Assembly (NCBI RefSeq): GCF_958298935.1
Contig: NC_084932.1
Location: forward strand, 7,543,501-7,607,500
Length of the DNA stretch: 64,000 nt
Source of the DNA: Phragmites australis
Taxonomy: Eukaryota; Streptophyta; Magnoliopsida; Poales; Poaceae
Reading direction: 5' to 3'
Shown here piece by piece: positions 35,230 through 47,954 of this stretch. The position numbers and the translations under genes are program-made. Position 1 is the stretch's first letter, and each line of letters starts with the position of its first letter. The notes under the pieces are model-generated. The model made no database searches. It had not been told where the DNA came from and worked only from the letters and a program-made list of their open reading frames with translations.

Positions 35230-36250
35230 TCCATAGGCGATATAGAGAGAAGTGAGAAGATTCTGTTGTTTAATGGCCATGATTTCTCATACTAGAATGT
35301 GTGCATGGAGGCTTATCTATTAAGCCAAGGAAGTGCAATTTGGGAGGTAGTTGATTCAACTACGAGATCCCTGATGCTCGCACGACTCAGAATCAAATCG
35401 AATCATATGAGACCAACAACAAGAGTACAAATATTTTATTCACAAGCCTAAGTTGGAATGAGTTTGACAGGGTTGAACACCTTCGTACTGCCCGGGAGAT
35501 CTAGACTACTCTAAGTGTCTTTCATGAAGACACTAATCAGATTAAGGCCATACACTAAAGCACATACAACCAAGAATATAAAATATTTGTGCAATGTCAT
35601 GGAGAGTCTTTGGATGCCGTGTTTGCTCGCATTGATGAAATTTTAGCAATCTTCGATCAACTGGTGTTTTGCCCTATTTTGACCACGAGAGAGCGATCAA
35701 ACTTCTTTATGCTCTAGATCGTAGCATATAGGAAGTGAAGATCCGGAGCATTGAAGAGTCATCAAGTTACAACACGTTAATGTGTGATGAACTCTTCAGT
35801 AAGCTCAAGTCCACCGAGATAGCCAAGGTGGCTTGGACTGATCTCGAAAACCCCATGTCTTAGAACATGGCATTGGTTTTTGGACCTGGCGGTGGCAACC
35901 AGTCTGGAATTGGTGTTTCTTGTGCTAACACTTTATCTAGTAGTTTTGCTTTATCTTCCTTGATCTCTATCATAGAGGAGCAGGTGGATGTGCTTGATAA
36001 TTAGGATCTTGCACTGATCGTGAAGAAATTCACCTGCTTCTACAACAACCACCGAGACCAGACAAGGGGTAGTTCTCGTGCCTATTTTGAGTGTGGTGAC
36101 AGTACCCACTTCAAGGCAAGCTGCCCTAAACTCAAGAAGAAGTAAGACCATGACCACGACTACGACAAGAAGAAAAACAAGAAGCCCTTTTTCAAGAAGA
36201 ACCGCGACAAATGGCCAAGGCGGCTTCTATGGCGTTCGTGGTGGCTCTTA
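35230..36250 (+). pseudogene. Decayed copia gag
   Basis: Broken plus-strand frames resemble copia Gag: NEFDRVEHLRTAREI then TLSVFHEDTNQIKA, and a zinc-knuckle region near 36080-36135 reading RAYFECGDSTHFKASCPKL. The first Cys of the knuckle is Tyr. Many stops and frameshifts are present. A lysine-rich tail follows (36140-36210). Confidence 0.65.
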
Positions 36251-37671
36251 GCGAGATCGACACCTCTTTAAGCGAGGAGTATAGCTCGGAGGAGAATGAA
36301 TCACAAATTAAGAGGAAGAAGAAAGTCAAGGACCTCACAGGCCTCTAATTCATGGCCGGTGACAACAACGACATCGACTCCGAGCTTGATCCCTCTGATG
36401 TATTACCTTCCTATGACCAGCTTTCCATCCAAATCAATACCTTGAATGATATTCTTGTTAGCCAAGATTGGTTACTTAAAAAAGTTGTGAGTTAGTTGAA
36501 GGATCTAGGCCTAAGTATGAGTCTGTTTGTTCTGAGATTGTATTGCTTAGGTCTAGGCGTGATGATGAGGAGTGAGAGAGTTGTTTGGTGGTTATGACAG
36601 AGCTTGCCGAGCTTCAGGTTTTGCATACTCAAGTTGTCAGTCGACCTAAAACTACTGAGAAGAAGTCTTTCGAGAAGGAGTCTCTGTCCACTCTCTTAGG
36701 TGCTTGCAAGAATTGCCTTTTGCTTGCAAAGGATGTTGAACTGAAAGCCAAGCACATTAAGGAATTGGAATCTAGATTGGAGAGTGATGTGAGTTTTTCG
36801 AAGGATGTGTAGCCAAATTATTCCACATGAACTATGTTTCAGGACGAACTCAGCTAGGTTAGAGGGCAAGTTGAGAAGATTTTGGTAAAGAATGAGTATC
36901 TTTTTTCTCTAGTGGAGAAATACTCAGAGGGTAAAAGCAAAATGAACTTGATTTTGGCCAAGACCAAGATGTGTGCCGATAAGGCAGGTTTGGCTCTTGG
37001 GTTGGGTTTTGAGAGGGTGGCTTATAATGGGGAGAGTAAGACTGTGTTCACCACACCTATTACCTAAAAGCTGAGAAGTCCAAAATCAATACCACCCCAC
37101 AAACCATCAAGAAACCCATTCCACAACCCACAAAGAAGGAGCCCACATTACAACCCAAGAAAGCTCCACATCCCAAGATGAGAGAGCTTGTGAGAGAGCC
37201 CCAAGTAACCGACAGTTGAGTTCTCGAGAGACGCTACCACTGCATCTACTGTCAGAGAGAGAGAGTCATTTGGTTGGGTTTTGCTTTCCCTATAGGAGAG
37301 ATGAACGACGTGAGTTTGAGTGGAGCACTCAGGATATGTACCGCCCCTCTGTTGGTATACATGAGCTTTTTCCTCGCTTTCACTTACGAGTCCCTAGCGC
37401 TTTTCAGTCTCTTCCTACAGGTGTTGCCCAGCGTGGATTCTACCATGACACATACGATTTTGGTTCACGTGTAAGAGGCTCTGAGTCGTAGCACTTTTGC
37501 AGACCATGCTCTCCTCGATGTGGCACTCGTCCCTAGCATGCTAGTGCTAGGATTGATTTACACGCACCCGCTTTTACTACCTCAGAGCGGATGAACCAGT
37601 ACTAGATTCCTAAAAAGTTTACGACTAACTCTAATACTGAGCCATCCACTTACTACTCTTCTCGCATGTAG

Positions 37672-38946
37672 ATGGTAGACGAAGGTCTAGAGAACAAGTG
37701 GCTTATTGACTCCGGTTGTTTGAGCCATATGACTAGAGATGCATCATGGTTCTCCAGCCTCATCCCGACGAAGTGGCATGAGTACATCACTTTCGGGGTT
37801 GATCGAAAAGGAATGGTGAAAGCCAAAGGTGTGATAAGGGTGAATGAGAGTTTTACTCTTAAGGATGTGGTTTTGGTGGAGCATCTAGGATACAATCTTC
37901 TCTCTATATCTCAGTTGCTGGATGAGGATTTGAAAGTGCGTTTCAAATGTAATACTTCTCGAGTTCTCGATTCTTTTGGCGCTTTGATTTGCAAGATTTC
38001 CAAAGTTATGAGAGTTTTTGGAGCTAATTTTTCTGAGTCTCTTGTTTCTTCTCATTGTTTGATCGCTCAACCTTCTTTTGAACTTTGGATGTGGCATAGG
38101 AAACTAGGGCACATGAGTTTTGATTTGCTTATTTGTTTGAGTGCCCTAGGCTTGATCCGAGGATTGCCCAAGCTCAAGTTTGAGAAGAATCTTGTTTGTG
38201 CTCCCTGTCGGTATGGTAAGATGGTTGCTACCTCCCACTCACCAGTCAATGTGGTGATGACTGAACGACCAGGAGAATGTTTCCATATAGAAACTGTTGG
38301 TCCTTCCCGGGTTTGTTCAGCGGATGGAAAGTGATATGTACTTGTCATTGTTGATGATTTCTCTCCCTACTCTTGGGTCTACTTTCTTGTGAGTAAGGAT
38401 GAAGTGTTCTCACACTTTCGGAGCTTGGTTTTTAGATTGTTCAAGGAACTTCCTGGTGCATTGAAAGCAATTCGTGGTGATAATGGCACTGAGTTCAAGA
38501 ACTATCTCTTTGATACTTTCTATTTTGAGCATGACATTGAGCATCAATTTTTTGCCCCATGCGTTCCTCAGCAGAATAATATGCTTGAGAGAAAAAATTG
38601 CATTTTGGTGGAGATTTCTAGGACGATGGTCGATGAGCATAGGATTCCTAGGAAGTTTTGGGCTGAGGCCATTAGCACAGCATGCTACATCTCCAATCGG
38701 GTTTTCTTGCACTCGATTTTTAATTTGACTTTATATGAGTTACGTTTTGGGAGGCAGTCGAAGGTCTCACACTTGAGAGTCTTTTGTTGTAGTTGCTTCA
38801 TCCTAAAGCGTGACAATCTTGAGAAGTTCGAGTCGTGTTCTTTCGATGGTATTTTATTAGGGTATTCTCTTTATGGTCATTCTTACAAGGTCTTTAATCT
38901 TGACACTAATACCATCATAAAGTCATGTGATGTGACCTTTGATTAA
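37672..38946 (+). pseudogene. Copia protease end and integrase, one internal stop
   Basis: The frame opens with NKWLIDSGCLSHMT (protease region with the LIDSG active site), then the GAG-pre-integrase part WMWHRKLGHMSFDLL. The integrase core follows: IVDDFSPYSWVYFL, GDNGTEFKN and QQNNMLERKN. It ends with IPRKFWAEAISTACYISNRV. The only lesion here is TGA at 38335-38337, and the same frame resumes at once. It stops before any reverse transcriptase because the gypsy segment starts at 39061. Minus-strand open frames here are shadows. Confidence 0.85.
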
Positions 38947-39060
38947 TCAATCCCTTGTGCTAGTGCTTCCTTTGAGTGTGCAGGTGACCATGAGATTGGT
39001 GAAATCATCTTCTTGAATGGTGACCTTCCAGCTCTTGGGGATGATGAGGATGATCCGCTA

Positions 39061-40052
39061 TGTCGGGGGTAAATCCCTAACAGTGATTCTGGGGTATGCT
39101 GGACAATGGGCGCGTGGATGGTGTTTCAGGAATCGGATGTGTGTATGTGTTCGAAGAACTAGGGGACACAAGGAGTTATACAGGTTTGAGCCTACTGGAG
39201 GATAATAGCCATACGTCTTGTGCGTGTTATGAAGGATCTCAGTTGAATTATAGATGATGTCTTAGCCGGCCTCTCCCTTCTTCCTCTTCGTCCCCTTATA
39301 TATGGCAGGGAGGAGAAGAACTTACATGTGAGTCCAAACAGAAGACATCTGCTCATCCTAATATCTAACCCAAACCATAATTATAGATGACCAGGCATGC
39401 CCACTTACTCTGAGGGTCCCATGCAACTTGTGTCGTGTGCAGCCGTGATGGCCTACAAAGTTCCGCCCGCAACAATTAATTCCACGGGACGAGATAAGGT
39501 CCTTTTGCGCCAACTCCATCCACTTGCCTAGTGGGCTGTCGATGGTGTCCCATCCATCGTGTGCCACTGTGCCGGCTAGAAAAGTTCTATCCCACCGCAT
39601 TTAATGCTATGGTACTAGACAATGCATTTCTCCGCCGACCCCATCCACTTGCCTGGTCGGGCTGCCAACAACATGTCATCCGTCGTGCGCCACCGTGCTG
39701 GTCAGCAAAATTCTATCCCACATTATTTAATGCTACAGGACGGGACAATGCCCAACTGCGCCGTCCATGACTTCGTCCACTGATGTAGGCACCTGGGGAA
39801 AGAAACACTTGAGTGGTTTATTAGAAAATGCGCTTTGGACATGTTGCGTCAAATCTGGCCCTGCGACCAATGGGGCTGGTCGCGGGTATATGCGATGGTG
39901 TAGGGAGATTGGTCATGCGGGTGTCATACTAGTCGCTATGGCCGCACCCTGGTCGTGCGATCTACCAGACCTTATGTAGTATGCTCCTCTAGTTGCTAGG
40001 TCCCATGCGAAGTCTGTTTAGCTAGGATACCCCTTTACTTAATACACTGACA
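39061..40052 (-). repeat. 3' LTR of the gypsy element
   Basis: 992 bp, TGTCGGGGGTAAATCC...AATACACTGACA on the plus strand (on the minus strand it reads TGTCAGTG...CCCGACA). The internal part 39346-39573 is repeated at 44334-44560. It contains degenerate direct repeats (39470-39570, 39600-39690 and 39695-39770) around CCACTTGCCT and TCTATCCCAC. Confidence 0.8.
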
Positions 40053-40379
40053 GTAGCCCCCAAGCCTCCCCATGATCGTGGTCTGACCTGGTCATGCCAC
40101 TTGGGTCCTGGGCAAACGTAGTTCGCCCAAGGAGTGGTTGTTTATTCCCGAGGTTTGACTCCGAACTTCATGTCATGTGGGGAGGCTTAAGTATCCTGAG
40201 AGAGAGAGAGAGAAAAGGGGGGAGCGAGAGGGAGACATTGATTGCCGCTGGACCCAAAGGATTCTTGGTTCTATCAGCGCGCCCCCTCAGGCCTCGAGTG
40301 TTTTGAACGCCGCATTGGTTAGGGTGCCATTGTGGCTTTTTAAAAAGCAAGAGTTTGATGGCCTTCTGATCCATTCCCT

Positions 40380-40950
40380 TGCCTTTCGTCTCTATCCCGT
40401 TTCACACTCCGCTATGAAGGGTAGGCGGGCCCTTGGTCATGGCCCACTCCCTTCATTCATCGCCAGAGGGGCCGATGATCTTGGATGACACGGTGGAGGT
40501 GGAGTCACCTCCGCCTCCGGATCCGCCTGCCGAGACGCTTCCGGAGGCGGCTTTCATTGCAGAAGCGCTCGCAAGGTTGGGTCCAGTGCTTGCAAGACTG
40601 GAGCCGGCGACCATAAGGATTCCACTCTTCCAAGGTAAGTCACCTTCTGTTGGCCCTTCTTGCTCTCCTGCCTGGGTGGATCCCTTGGCCGAGGTCATCA
40701 ATATCTGATGACGAGGAGGGGATCGATTGAGACCTTCTGGAGAAGGAGATCAATGAAGAGGAAGAGTTGGAGATGAAGAAGAAGAGAGGCCTTCAGAGCG
40801 CACTGGGGTCAGTCATCAGCTCCAGCAAGGCCTTTGCCTCGGCCTCCCTTCCTGTTCCTTATGCAGGTCGTTGCTTCATCCCTAGAGCAGTGAGCTGTCA
40901 TTCCAGGGAGGAGTATAAGAGGTTTCTTGACTCGTTCAGAGGTAGGTAGA
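40380..40950 (+). pseudogene. Plus-strand open region antisense to the gypsy element
   Basis: Between the end of pol and the 3' LTR, on the opposite strand, lies a gene-like frame with Met at 40433. It reads MILDDTVEVESPPPPDPPAE, then AFIAEALARLGPVLARLEP, and breaks at 40706. Related-looking coding continues in other frames to about 40950. Some Tat-lineage elements (Retand, Grande and relatives) carry an antisense ORF at exactly this position; that is family knowledge. Product unknown. Confidence 0.45.
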
Positions 40951-41439
40951 GGCAAGAGTCTGGCGGACTCTTTCTGTCAACCTCGCATAAGTTACTTGAG
41001 ACATGGATGATAGGGCAAGCATGTATCAGGATAGTTGGTCCGATCGGATGTAACTAATCAGCTTGTAACCCTTCTATTTTATGAATGGAAAATGTTGAGG
41101 TTCCATAACTCCCTTCTTTGGCCCATCCTGTTTGCTAGTCAGATTCTTGGGGCATAGAACAGATCATAGCTCAACCAGCCCGTCGGTTGCGACCAGTGCT
41201 CGGCCCGAGTGAGGGTGTGTTGCCTTGTTGTTCGGTGGATCCCGTAATGGTCGTCGAGTGTGGTCGCATGTTGTGGTCGGAGCATTAACCTATCGGGAGC
41301 TCGTTGCTGGTCAGGGAGTCCTGCAAAACAGAGAGTTTGGTTTCTTTTATTTTTTTTAAATCTTAGAACTTACAGGTTGTATTCCACGCTCGTCCGAAAG
41401 GCCCTGCAAAAAGGAAAAACTGGCCCGTTTTTTAGCGAC

Positions 41440-44330
41440 CCTACAAATAGAACTTGCGCAACAGAGCAATGTTCTAGGAGTTGTGTAATTCTCGACCATC
41501 CTCCATGGCTAACCTAATCGCACCAGGTCGGGTGACATCGACCACCTTGTAGGACCCATCCCACTTGGGGGAGAGCTTGTTTCGATCTGCCCTATTCTGA
41601 ATTTGCCTAAGGATGAGGTCACCTACAACAAGTGTTCGTTCTCGCACCTTCCGGTCGTGGTAGCATCTAAGGCTCTACTGATATCGGGCGGCTCGAATTA
41701 GAGCACGATCGCGGAACTCTTCGATCAGGTTTATGTCAAACTATCATCGCGCCACCTAGTTGTTGTCCAAGTAGTTGCTGATTCAAGGCGACTAGAGTGC
41801 GATTTCTGAGGAGAGCATGGCCTCCGTGCCAAAGATCAAGAAGAAAGGGGTTTCAGTTGTAGTCCGGTTGGGGGTCGTCCGCAGTGACCAGAGTACTGTG
41901 GGGAGTTCGTCCACCCAATGCCTTGAATAGCTTTTAAGCTGGTCAAAGACCCGGGTTTTGATCCCTTGTAGTACCATCTCGTTTGCCCTCCGTTGCTTTG
42001 GGGGTGAGCCACAGACGCATAGCAAACAATGGTCCCGATTTCATCTCAGTAGTCTTGGAAGGCACTACTGGTGAATTGAGTTCCGTTATCCGTAATTATG
42101 TGGTTTGGACTGCCAAACCGCACTACTATCTCTTGTATGAACTTAATCGCTGCTGTGACGGTGATCTTCTTGACGGGTTCGGCCTCGATCCACTTAGTGA
42201 ATTTGTCGATGGCCATGAACAGGAATTCAAAACCGCCTAGGGCTTTGAGGAATGATCCCACGATATCGAGCTCCCAAATAGCGAAAGGCCAAGAGAGTGG
42301 TATGATTTGCAGAGACTAGGCTGATAGGTTGGTATTTCGGCCATGGTATTAACACGACTCGCACTGTTTCACCAGCTTGCAGGTATCCTGGAGAGTAGTG
42401 GGCCAATAAAATCCTTGCCGGAACGCTTTTCCGACCAGGGTGTGGTACGAAGCGTGGCTACCATATATGCCTCCATGGGTATCAGAGAGCACTGTGCTCT
42501 CCTCTTTCTGAGTGATACATTTTAGTAAAAGGCCATTGCTCCCTTGGCGGTAGAGGCGTCCCTCTACCAAGGAGTATCTGCAAGCTTGCTGCGAGACCTT
42601 TTCTGCTAACGCATGATCGTCAGGGGCTGCCCGATTCTGAAGGTAGTCCGATATCTGATCCATCTAGCTCGTATCCAAAACAAGCAGGGCGACCACATGA
42701 TGTCCGCCCGAGGTCGATGGCACCAAGGGAGGCGTTGCCTCTAAATGTGTTGCCTCGGGTGTTTTGTTTTCGAGCAGAGCATCCACTTCACCTTGGCTTG
42801 TGACCATGGTGGATGGTCGTGAGAGTCTTTCTTCAAAGATTCCGACCATGACAGGTTGACAAGAAGAACTTGACGGGCCCGCTCATCGGCTCGGAAGTTG
42901 TCCTTGCGAGGGATGTGCTTGACCTCAAAGCCGATGAAGCGTCACTCTAGTCTCCTCACTTCAGCGAGGTATGCCGCCATCATCAGGTCAAAGTACTAAA
43001 ACTCCTTTTGCACATGGTTCATGACTAGAAGCAAGTCTCCTATCGCTAACAGTCGTTTAATCCTAAGTGTGGAGGCTACTCACATTTCGGACAAGAGACC
43101 CTCATATTCAGCAGTGTTATTAGTTGTGGGAAAATATAATTGAACTACGTACCTGAGGATGTTGCCGGTGGGTGAGGTCAGAACCACTCCTGCCCCGCCT
43201 CCCTTTGGTGTGAATGACCCATCAAAGTGCATGGTTCAGTGCTCGTCTGTCTCTGGTCGCTCTACCTGCTCGGACTCGAAGGACGACCACTCGGCTACAA
43301 AATCGGCCAGCACCTAGGACTTGATAGAAGTTACCGAGGGGGGGCGAACTGGTGATCGAATCCCTTGAGCTCTACTGCCTATTTTTCTGCTCTTCCTGTC
43401 GCATCTCTATTGTGGAGAATTTCCCTAATTGGGAACGAGGAAATCACCTTGATTTTGTGAGCCTGAAAGTAGTGTCTGAGCTTGCGAGAGACTATTAGGC
43501 TGGCGTATAGCAGTTTCTGAGCCTGTGGGTACCAAGCCTTCATGTCATGTTGGACCTCACAGATGTAATACACTGGTCGTTGGAGGCCATCCCTTTCGAT
43601 GACCAGGACAGCACTTGCGACCTATGGTGTTGAGGCAACATAGAGCAAGAGCTCCTTGTCGGGCCGAGGCGCGGTTAGTATGGGAGGGGAGGAGAGGTAC
43701 CTTTTGAGCTCTTGGAAAGCTACTTCTACCTCTGGCGTCCACTAGAAGTGGTAGTTTCTCTTCAGGAGTTTGAAAAGCGGCAGTCCCTTTTCTCTTAGCC
43801 TTGAGATTAATCTGCTCAGAGCATCAATGCACCCTATTAGCCTCTGAACCTCTTTTAACCTGGTTGGGGATCGCATCTGGTTGATAGCCTTGATCTTGTT
43901 AGGGTTTGCTTCTATCCCCACTGGGATATGAGGAATCCGAGCAACTTCCCTGACGGTACCCCAAATGTATAATTCTCCGGGTTCAGTTTTATGTGGTACT
44001 TTCAGAGATTGTCAAATGTTTTTGCAGATCCGCGATCAGGTCTATCTTGGTATTGCTTTTGATGACCACATTGTCTATGTATGCCTCGATGTTTCTTCTA
44101 AGTTGTGGTCAGAGAACGAGTTGAATACATCGCTGGTAAGTGGCACCGTCGCTTTTTAAACCAAAAGGCATTTTTATATAGAAAAAGACCTCAAAGGGTG
44201 TAACAAAAGCTATTTTTCCTCATCTTCCTTATACATACCAATTTGATGGTACCCTGATCGTGCATCAAAGAAACATAACAGATCGCTACTGGTAGTTGAG
44301 TCAACCAGGTGATCCATTCGGGAAAGTGGA
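41440..44330 (-). pseudogene. Gypsy pol: reverse transcriptase, RNase H, integrase, disrupted
   Basis: Read from 44330 downwards: reverse transcriptase pieces (FFDARSGYHQI, MPFGL, AYIDNVVIKS where DD is normally found), RNase H (about 43300-42900), and the integrase H2C2 region (42663-42349, ending QCESC). The integrase core follows at 42261-42046 (AIDKFTKWIEAEPV, ITDNGTQFTS) and 42025-41792 (ELPTVLWSLRTTPN). The C terminus is near 41600-41450 (PKWDGSYKV-like). Frames are separated by stops and frameshifts. Asn in place of the first catalytic Asp of YxDD is a further inactivating change. Confidence 0.8.
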
Positions 44331-44563
44331 AGAGACCTCTGCTCATCCTAATATCTAACCCAAACCATCATTACAGAGGACCAGGCATGCCCACTTGCTC
44401 TGAGGGTCCCATGCAACTTGTGTCGTGTGCCGCTGTGATGGCCTGCAAAGTTCTGCCCCGCAGCAATTAATGCTACAGGACGTGATAAGGTTCTTTTGCG
44501 CCGACTCCATCCACTTGCCTAGTTGGGCTGTCGATGGTGTCCCATCCGTCACACGCCATTGCT
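44331..44563 (-). repeat. Internal fragment of the gypsy LTR at a chimeric junction
   Basis: Matches 39346-39573 closely (CTGCTCATCCTAATATCTAA, GAGGGTCCCATGCAACTTGT). It is joined on the left directly to reverse transcriptase sequence and on the right directly to copia RNase H. Neither LTR terminus is present. Confidence 0.8.
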
Positions 44564-44880
44564 GAAGCTGAATATGTAGCTATTGCTTATAGATTTTGTA
44601 GATGGTTGCTACCTTGAGAGATTTTGGGTTGGATTTCAACAGTGTGTCACTTTTGTGTGACAACACTAGTGCTATCAGCTTAGCCAATAACCTAGTTCAG
44701 CATTCAAGAACCAAAGACATAGATGTGATATTCCATTTTCTGAGAGACCACAATAAGAAGGGAGACATTGGGGTGAGCAATATTGATATCTAACACCAGC
44801 TAACCGACATATTTACCAAGCCTCTAGATGCAACTAGATTTGCCTATTTGAGAGGAGAGCTTGAAGTGTGCCATCCCTAT
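44564..44880 (+). pseudogene. Copia RNase H, C-terminal part
   Basis: Reads AEAEYVAIAYRFCR, then LLCDNTSAISLANN, TKDIDVIFHFLRDH, a TAA stop at 44791-44793, then HQLTDIFTKPLDATRFAYLR. These are the standard last motifs of Ty1/copia RNase H. The upstream half and the whole reverse transcriptase are missing. Confidence 0.8.
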
Positions 44881-44889
44881 GGCATTGTG

Positions 44890-46301
44890 TGAGTGGGAGT
44901 TGCTCTTGTAAATATTCTTTCTTACTTTTTAGCATTCGCATTATATCTCGTCATATAAGATAATCATAGTAATTGAGCTTTGACTTGTATGTTTTCAGCA
45001 TTTTCTTGTGCTAGACTTAAATTTGGACTAAGTTGAGTAGTTGTGTGACGCAATCTTTTAATATTAGGCTCTTCTTGATGCTTTGACATAAAACATCTCG
45101 AGCAAGCTAGCTTTTTCTAAGATGGCAATTTTATGAATCATGTAGGCTATGAAATGCTACTAGCTTGATCACCATGTTTTTAATTGCTTAAGCTTAGTCA
45201 ATACTTGTGTTAAGACTAGTTTGATGAATATCTTGCTCTAGGACTTCTTGGTTCAAGACAGTGGATTGCGGAATATTGCACTATATTTTCTGTTTTTGTT
45301 AAATGTTTAGAGCATGATAGAACCTTGAGGGAATATGTGTTCCTTATATCGCAAAGGTACTATTTAACTTGATCTTGTGACCATCTTGATAACTTGTGCA
45401 AATTGAATAATCATGAAAAATCAAGTCTCTTGTGCTAAAATGTGATCCAATACAGTTGTCTTGAAATCTTAAGGTGTTTGTCATACCCAGTCGCGCGACA
45501 CTTTGCTTGGACAAGAGGCAACTTGATGATAAATGGAGAATGAGAGAAAGTGTCTAAATGTTATTTCTTTTTAATCACTTGATCAATCTAAGTCTTGGTT
45601 TCATATGTGAGCGTTTGCAAAGCCCTATATCCTGAACACTTGTTTGCCTAGTTTGAGGTTGAAATTGGATAGTAATGCTTGTATTGCCTCGGCACGAGTG
45701 GATTCTTATGTGTGGCCACTTTGAACATGATTTGGCTATATGAACTTCAATGTGCCAACTAATTATTCGTGTTTAGCTTGTAAAGCTTTATGTACTTGTG
45801 TCACTGTCTCTTTTTGAACCTCTATACGATTATGAGCTCCACCTTCTACTTTTCGCAGCCATTTGACATTTCTTACTCTTGCAAATGCTTTGTGGTATAA
45901 TTGTAAAAGCTTATTAGGATTGCATATTCATGCATTGTATAGTCCTTTTGACCTTGATGTTTGCATTGCTAATGGGGGAGAAATCATGAAAGCAAGTCTC
46001 AAATGGGAGAAAAGGTGAATCAACAAAAATCTTGCATAATGAATGAAAAACTTGCTAATAAAACATGTGCATTCATCAAGGGGAGAATAGGGTGAGCATC
46101 TTTTGTTTTTTTTTTTGTGTGTTTTTATTTGCTTTTTGGCTAGTCTCCTTTTTCTCTTTAAGCTTTTACAATCTTCTAATCCCAAGTGATATGTTCTTGC
46201 TCTTTCCTGAGTTTTTGTCACTTGGATGTGCTTCTTGTGATTTTTTCAATCCAAAATCTTTGTGCTTTGAGGGTTGTCAATGCACTCATCAAGAGGGAGA
46301 T
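44890..46301 (+). other. Non-coding 3' region of the copia element
   Basis: AT-rich, no domain recognised. It contains candidate polypurine tracts GGGGGAG (45973), AGGGGAG (46078) and AGAGGGAGA (46292), the last adjoining the 3' LTR. SIRE-type elements often have an envelope-like ORF here; none is readable. Confidence 0.55.
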
Positions 46302-47954
46302 TGAGAAACCAAGTTGAAATGTGCCTTGATTTGCGTATGATTAGTCATTGACAACGTTGGATTTGAGATGATTTTGGTGGGCATAAGTTTGTTTGTGCAT
46401 GATCTTGATTATAGCTAACCAAAGTTGAAAAGAATTAGAATTTGTATCGTTGTTTTGGTGCAGGAAGCTTATACTCACCGGATCGTCCGGTGTGAGGATT
46501 TTTTACCTCACCGGATAGTCTGGTGTGTGGAAGATGTGAACACCGGAGCTTTTTAGTGTAGAGGCAGAGAAAGTTCATTCATCGGAAGGTCTTGTGTGGG
46601 TGAGAGTGAGTACCGGACTAATTTTCCAAAGAGGAATGCAAACCGGGTTCCAGTAGAGTTGTACTCACCGGATGATCCAGTGTTCCACTGGTGTGAGTGC
46701 CGGACCATCCGGTGTTCACATTTTTGTTACGTTTGATCTTATTCAACTTGATTTTGATTTGGACTAACATGTGATGATATTATATGGTTTTGGAGATGCA
46801 TGTTTGCTGGTCTCATGGTGTGCAGGTGATAGATGCAACTTAGCGGTCGACGCGAGTGATCGAGGCTAAGCTAGGTGCTTGGTGCCAGATGATCTAGGAG
46901 GTCGGGAGGAATCAAGGATGATCCTAGTGGTACACGTGGAGGTCAAGCAAGGCAAGAGATGAATGTTGATGAAGGCGACTTGTTGATAAAGTTAAGCGAA
47001 GGAGATACCGGTGCAAGTGACAAGGTGGCCCGAGAGATCGGGAGCGTGAGAGACTTGCTAGCGGCCAAGTTCACAAGACGGAGGACACGTGTCATCATCG
47101 GAGCGCTTGCTTCAGGTGGAAGCAAGTCATGAATGCGTCATGATCATCCGATGGATGAAGAAGAAAATGGACCAAAATACCTCCGGTGGTAGATAGGAGT
47201 GTACTAAAAGAGAGGAATATTTTGGGAACAGCTAAGGAAACTTAAGGGTCAAGTTTTCTAGGCTATAAATAAAGGGATATGGCTGGTTGGGAAGCCTCTA
47301 ACTTGAGTTATCTATATGAAAGTCTTGTGATAGGGTTTTAGAGGAGATGGAGAGGAGTGCTTAGCCTATGTAATAGGTGAGAGTTTTGAGAGATAAATCT
47401 TTGGAATCTGACTAAAATAGGGCTAACCTATTTGGGTAATGAAGTTTAAGTTTTTGTATATTCTTGAATTCTTTTTCTTCTAATTTTCTTCTATTGGTTA
47501 CCTTGCAAGTTTGTAAGTTCTTGGTGTTTTGTTATTGATTTTTGTTTTTCTTTTTAGCTGAAATTTCAACACCTTGGGATGTTATTTTTTATGGCATATA
47601 ATTCACATACATATGCATATGTGATGAGGTCTTAAATTCTGTTGCCTCTAGATCATCATCTTGAAGAGTTTACTTCCCCAATGATCTCATCTCTATTTCG
47701 TTCATCTTCGAAGTTACAAGCTTTTAAGTACAAAGATACATAGAATAATTTTGAATAAAATCTATGGTTCATATTGCATCTGTGCAGTCATATTACCTTG
47801 AACTTTATATATTACTTTGTTTCTCTAAGTATTTTGTTTCTACTCAAGGTTTGAGATGCGGTGGATGATTAAAAATAAGAAAAAAAACATCTATTTCACA
47901 TAAAATTATTAAAACACCTATTTATCTCCTCTGATCTTCACTTTTAATCCTACA
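46302..47954 (+). repeat. 3' LTR of the copia element
   Basis: About 1.65 kb, beginning TGAGAAACCAAGTTG and ending TTTTAATCCTACA. It is similar along its length to 33397-35178, with many substitutions and a deletion of about 100 bp. Its CACCGGATCGTCCGGTG palindrome (46477-46493) is better preserved than the copy in the 5' LTR. Confidence 0.8.

Larger units (their letters stand above)
39061..44563 (-). mobile_element. Tat-type Ty3/gypsy retrotransposon, truncated and rearranged
   Basis: Minus-strand element: its 3' LTR is 40052-39061, preceded (in its own orientation) by a polypurine stretch GGGGAGGCTTGGGGGCTAC (40071-40053). Pol runs from about 44330 down to 41440. At its start only an internal piece of the other LTR remains (44331-44563), so most of the 5' LTR and all gag/protease are lost. 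Both flanks enter the copia element. Long spacing between pol and the 3' LTR with a plus-strand open region suggests the Tat lineage. Confidence 0.8.
33397..47954 (+). mobile_element. Ty1/copia retrotransposon (SIRE/Maximus-like), rearranged
   Basis: LTRs 33397-35178 and 46302-47954 are clearly related but diverged in sequence and length, so the element is old. After the 5' LTR comes TTGGTATTAGAGCCAG, the tRNA-Met priming site. The interior has decayed gag, integrase, and the end of RNase H. The reverse transcriptase region is missing and replaced by a gypsy segment (39061-44563). A long non-coding stretch with GGGGGAG and AGAGGGAG tracts precedes the 3' LTR, as in SIRE-type elements. It lies inside copy A; copy B has the empty site near 53640. 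Confidence 0.85.

Noticed and set aside
36585..37067. Frames with coiled-coil-like character (75 and 61 aa)
   Set aside because: They lie between gag and protease of the copia element and are decayed polyprotein, not separate genes.
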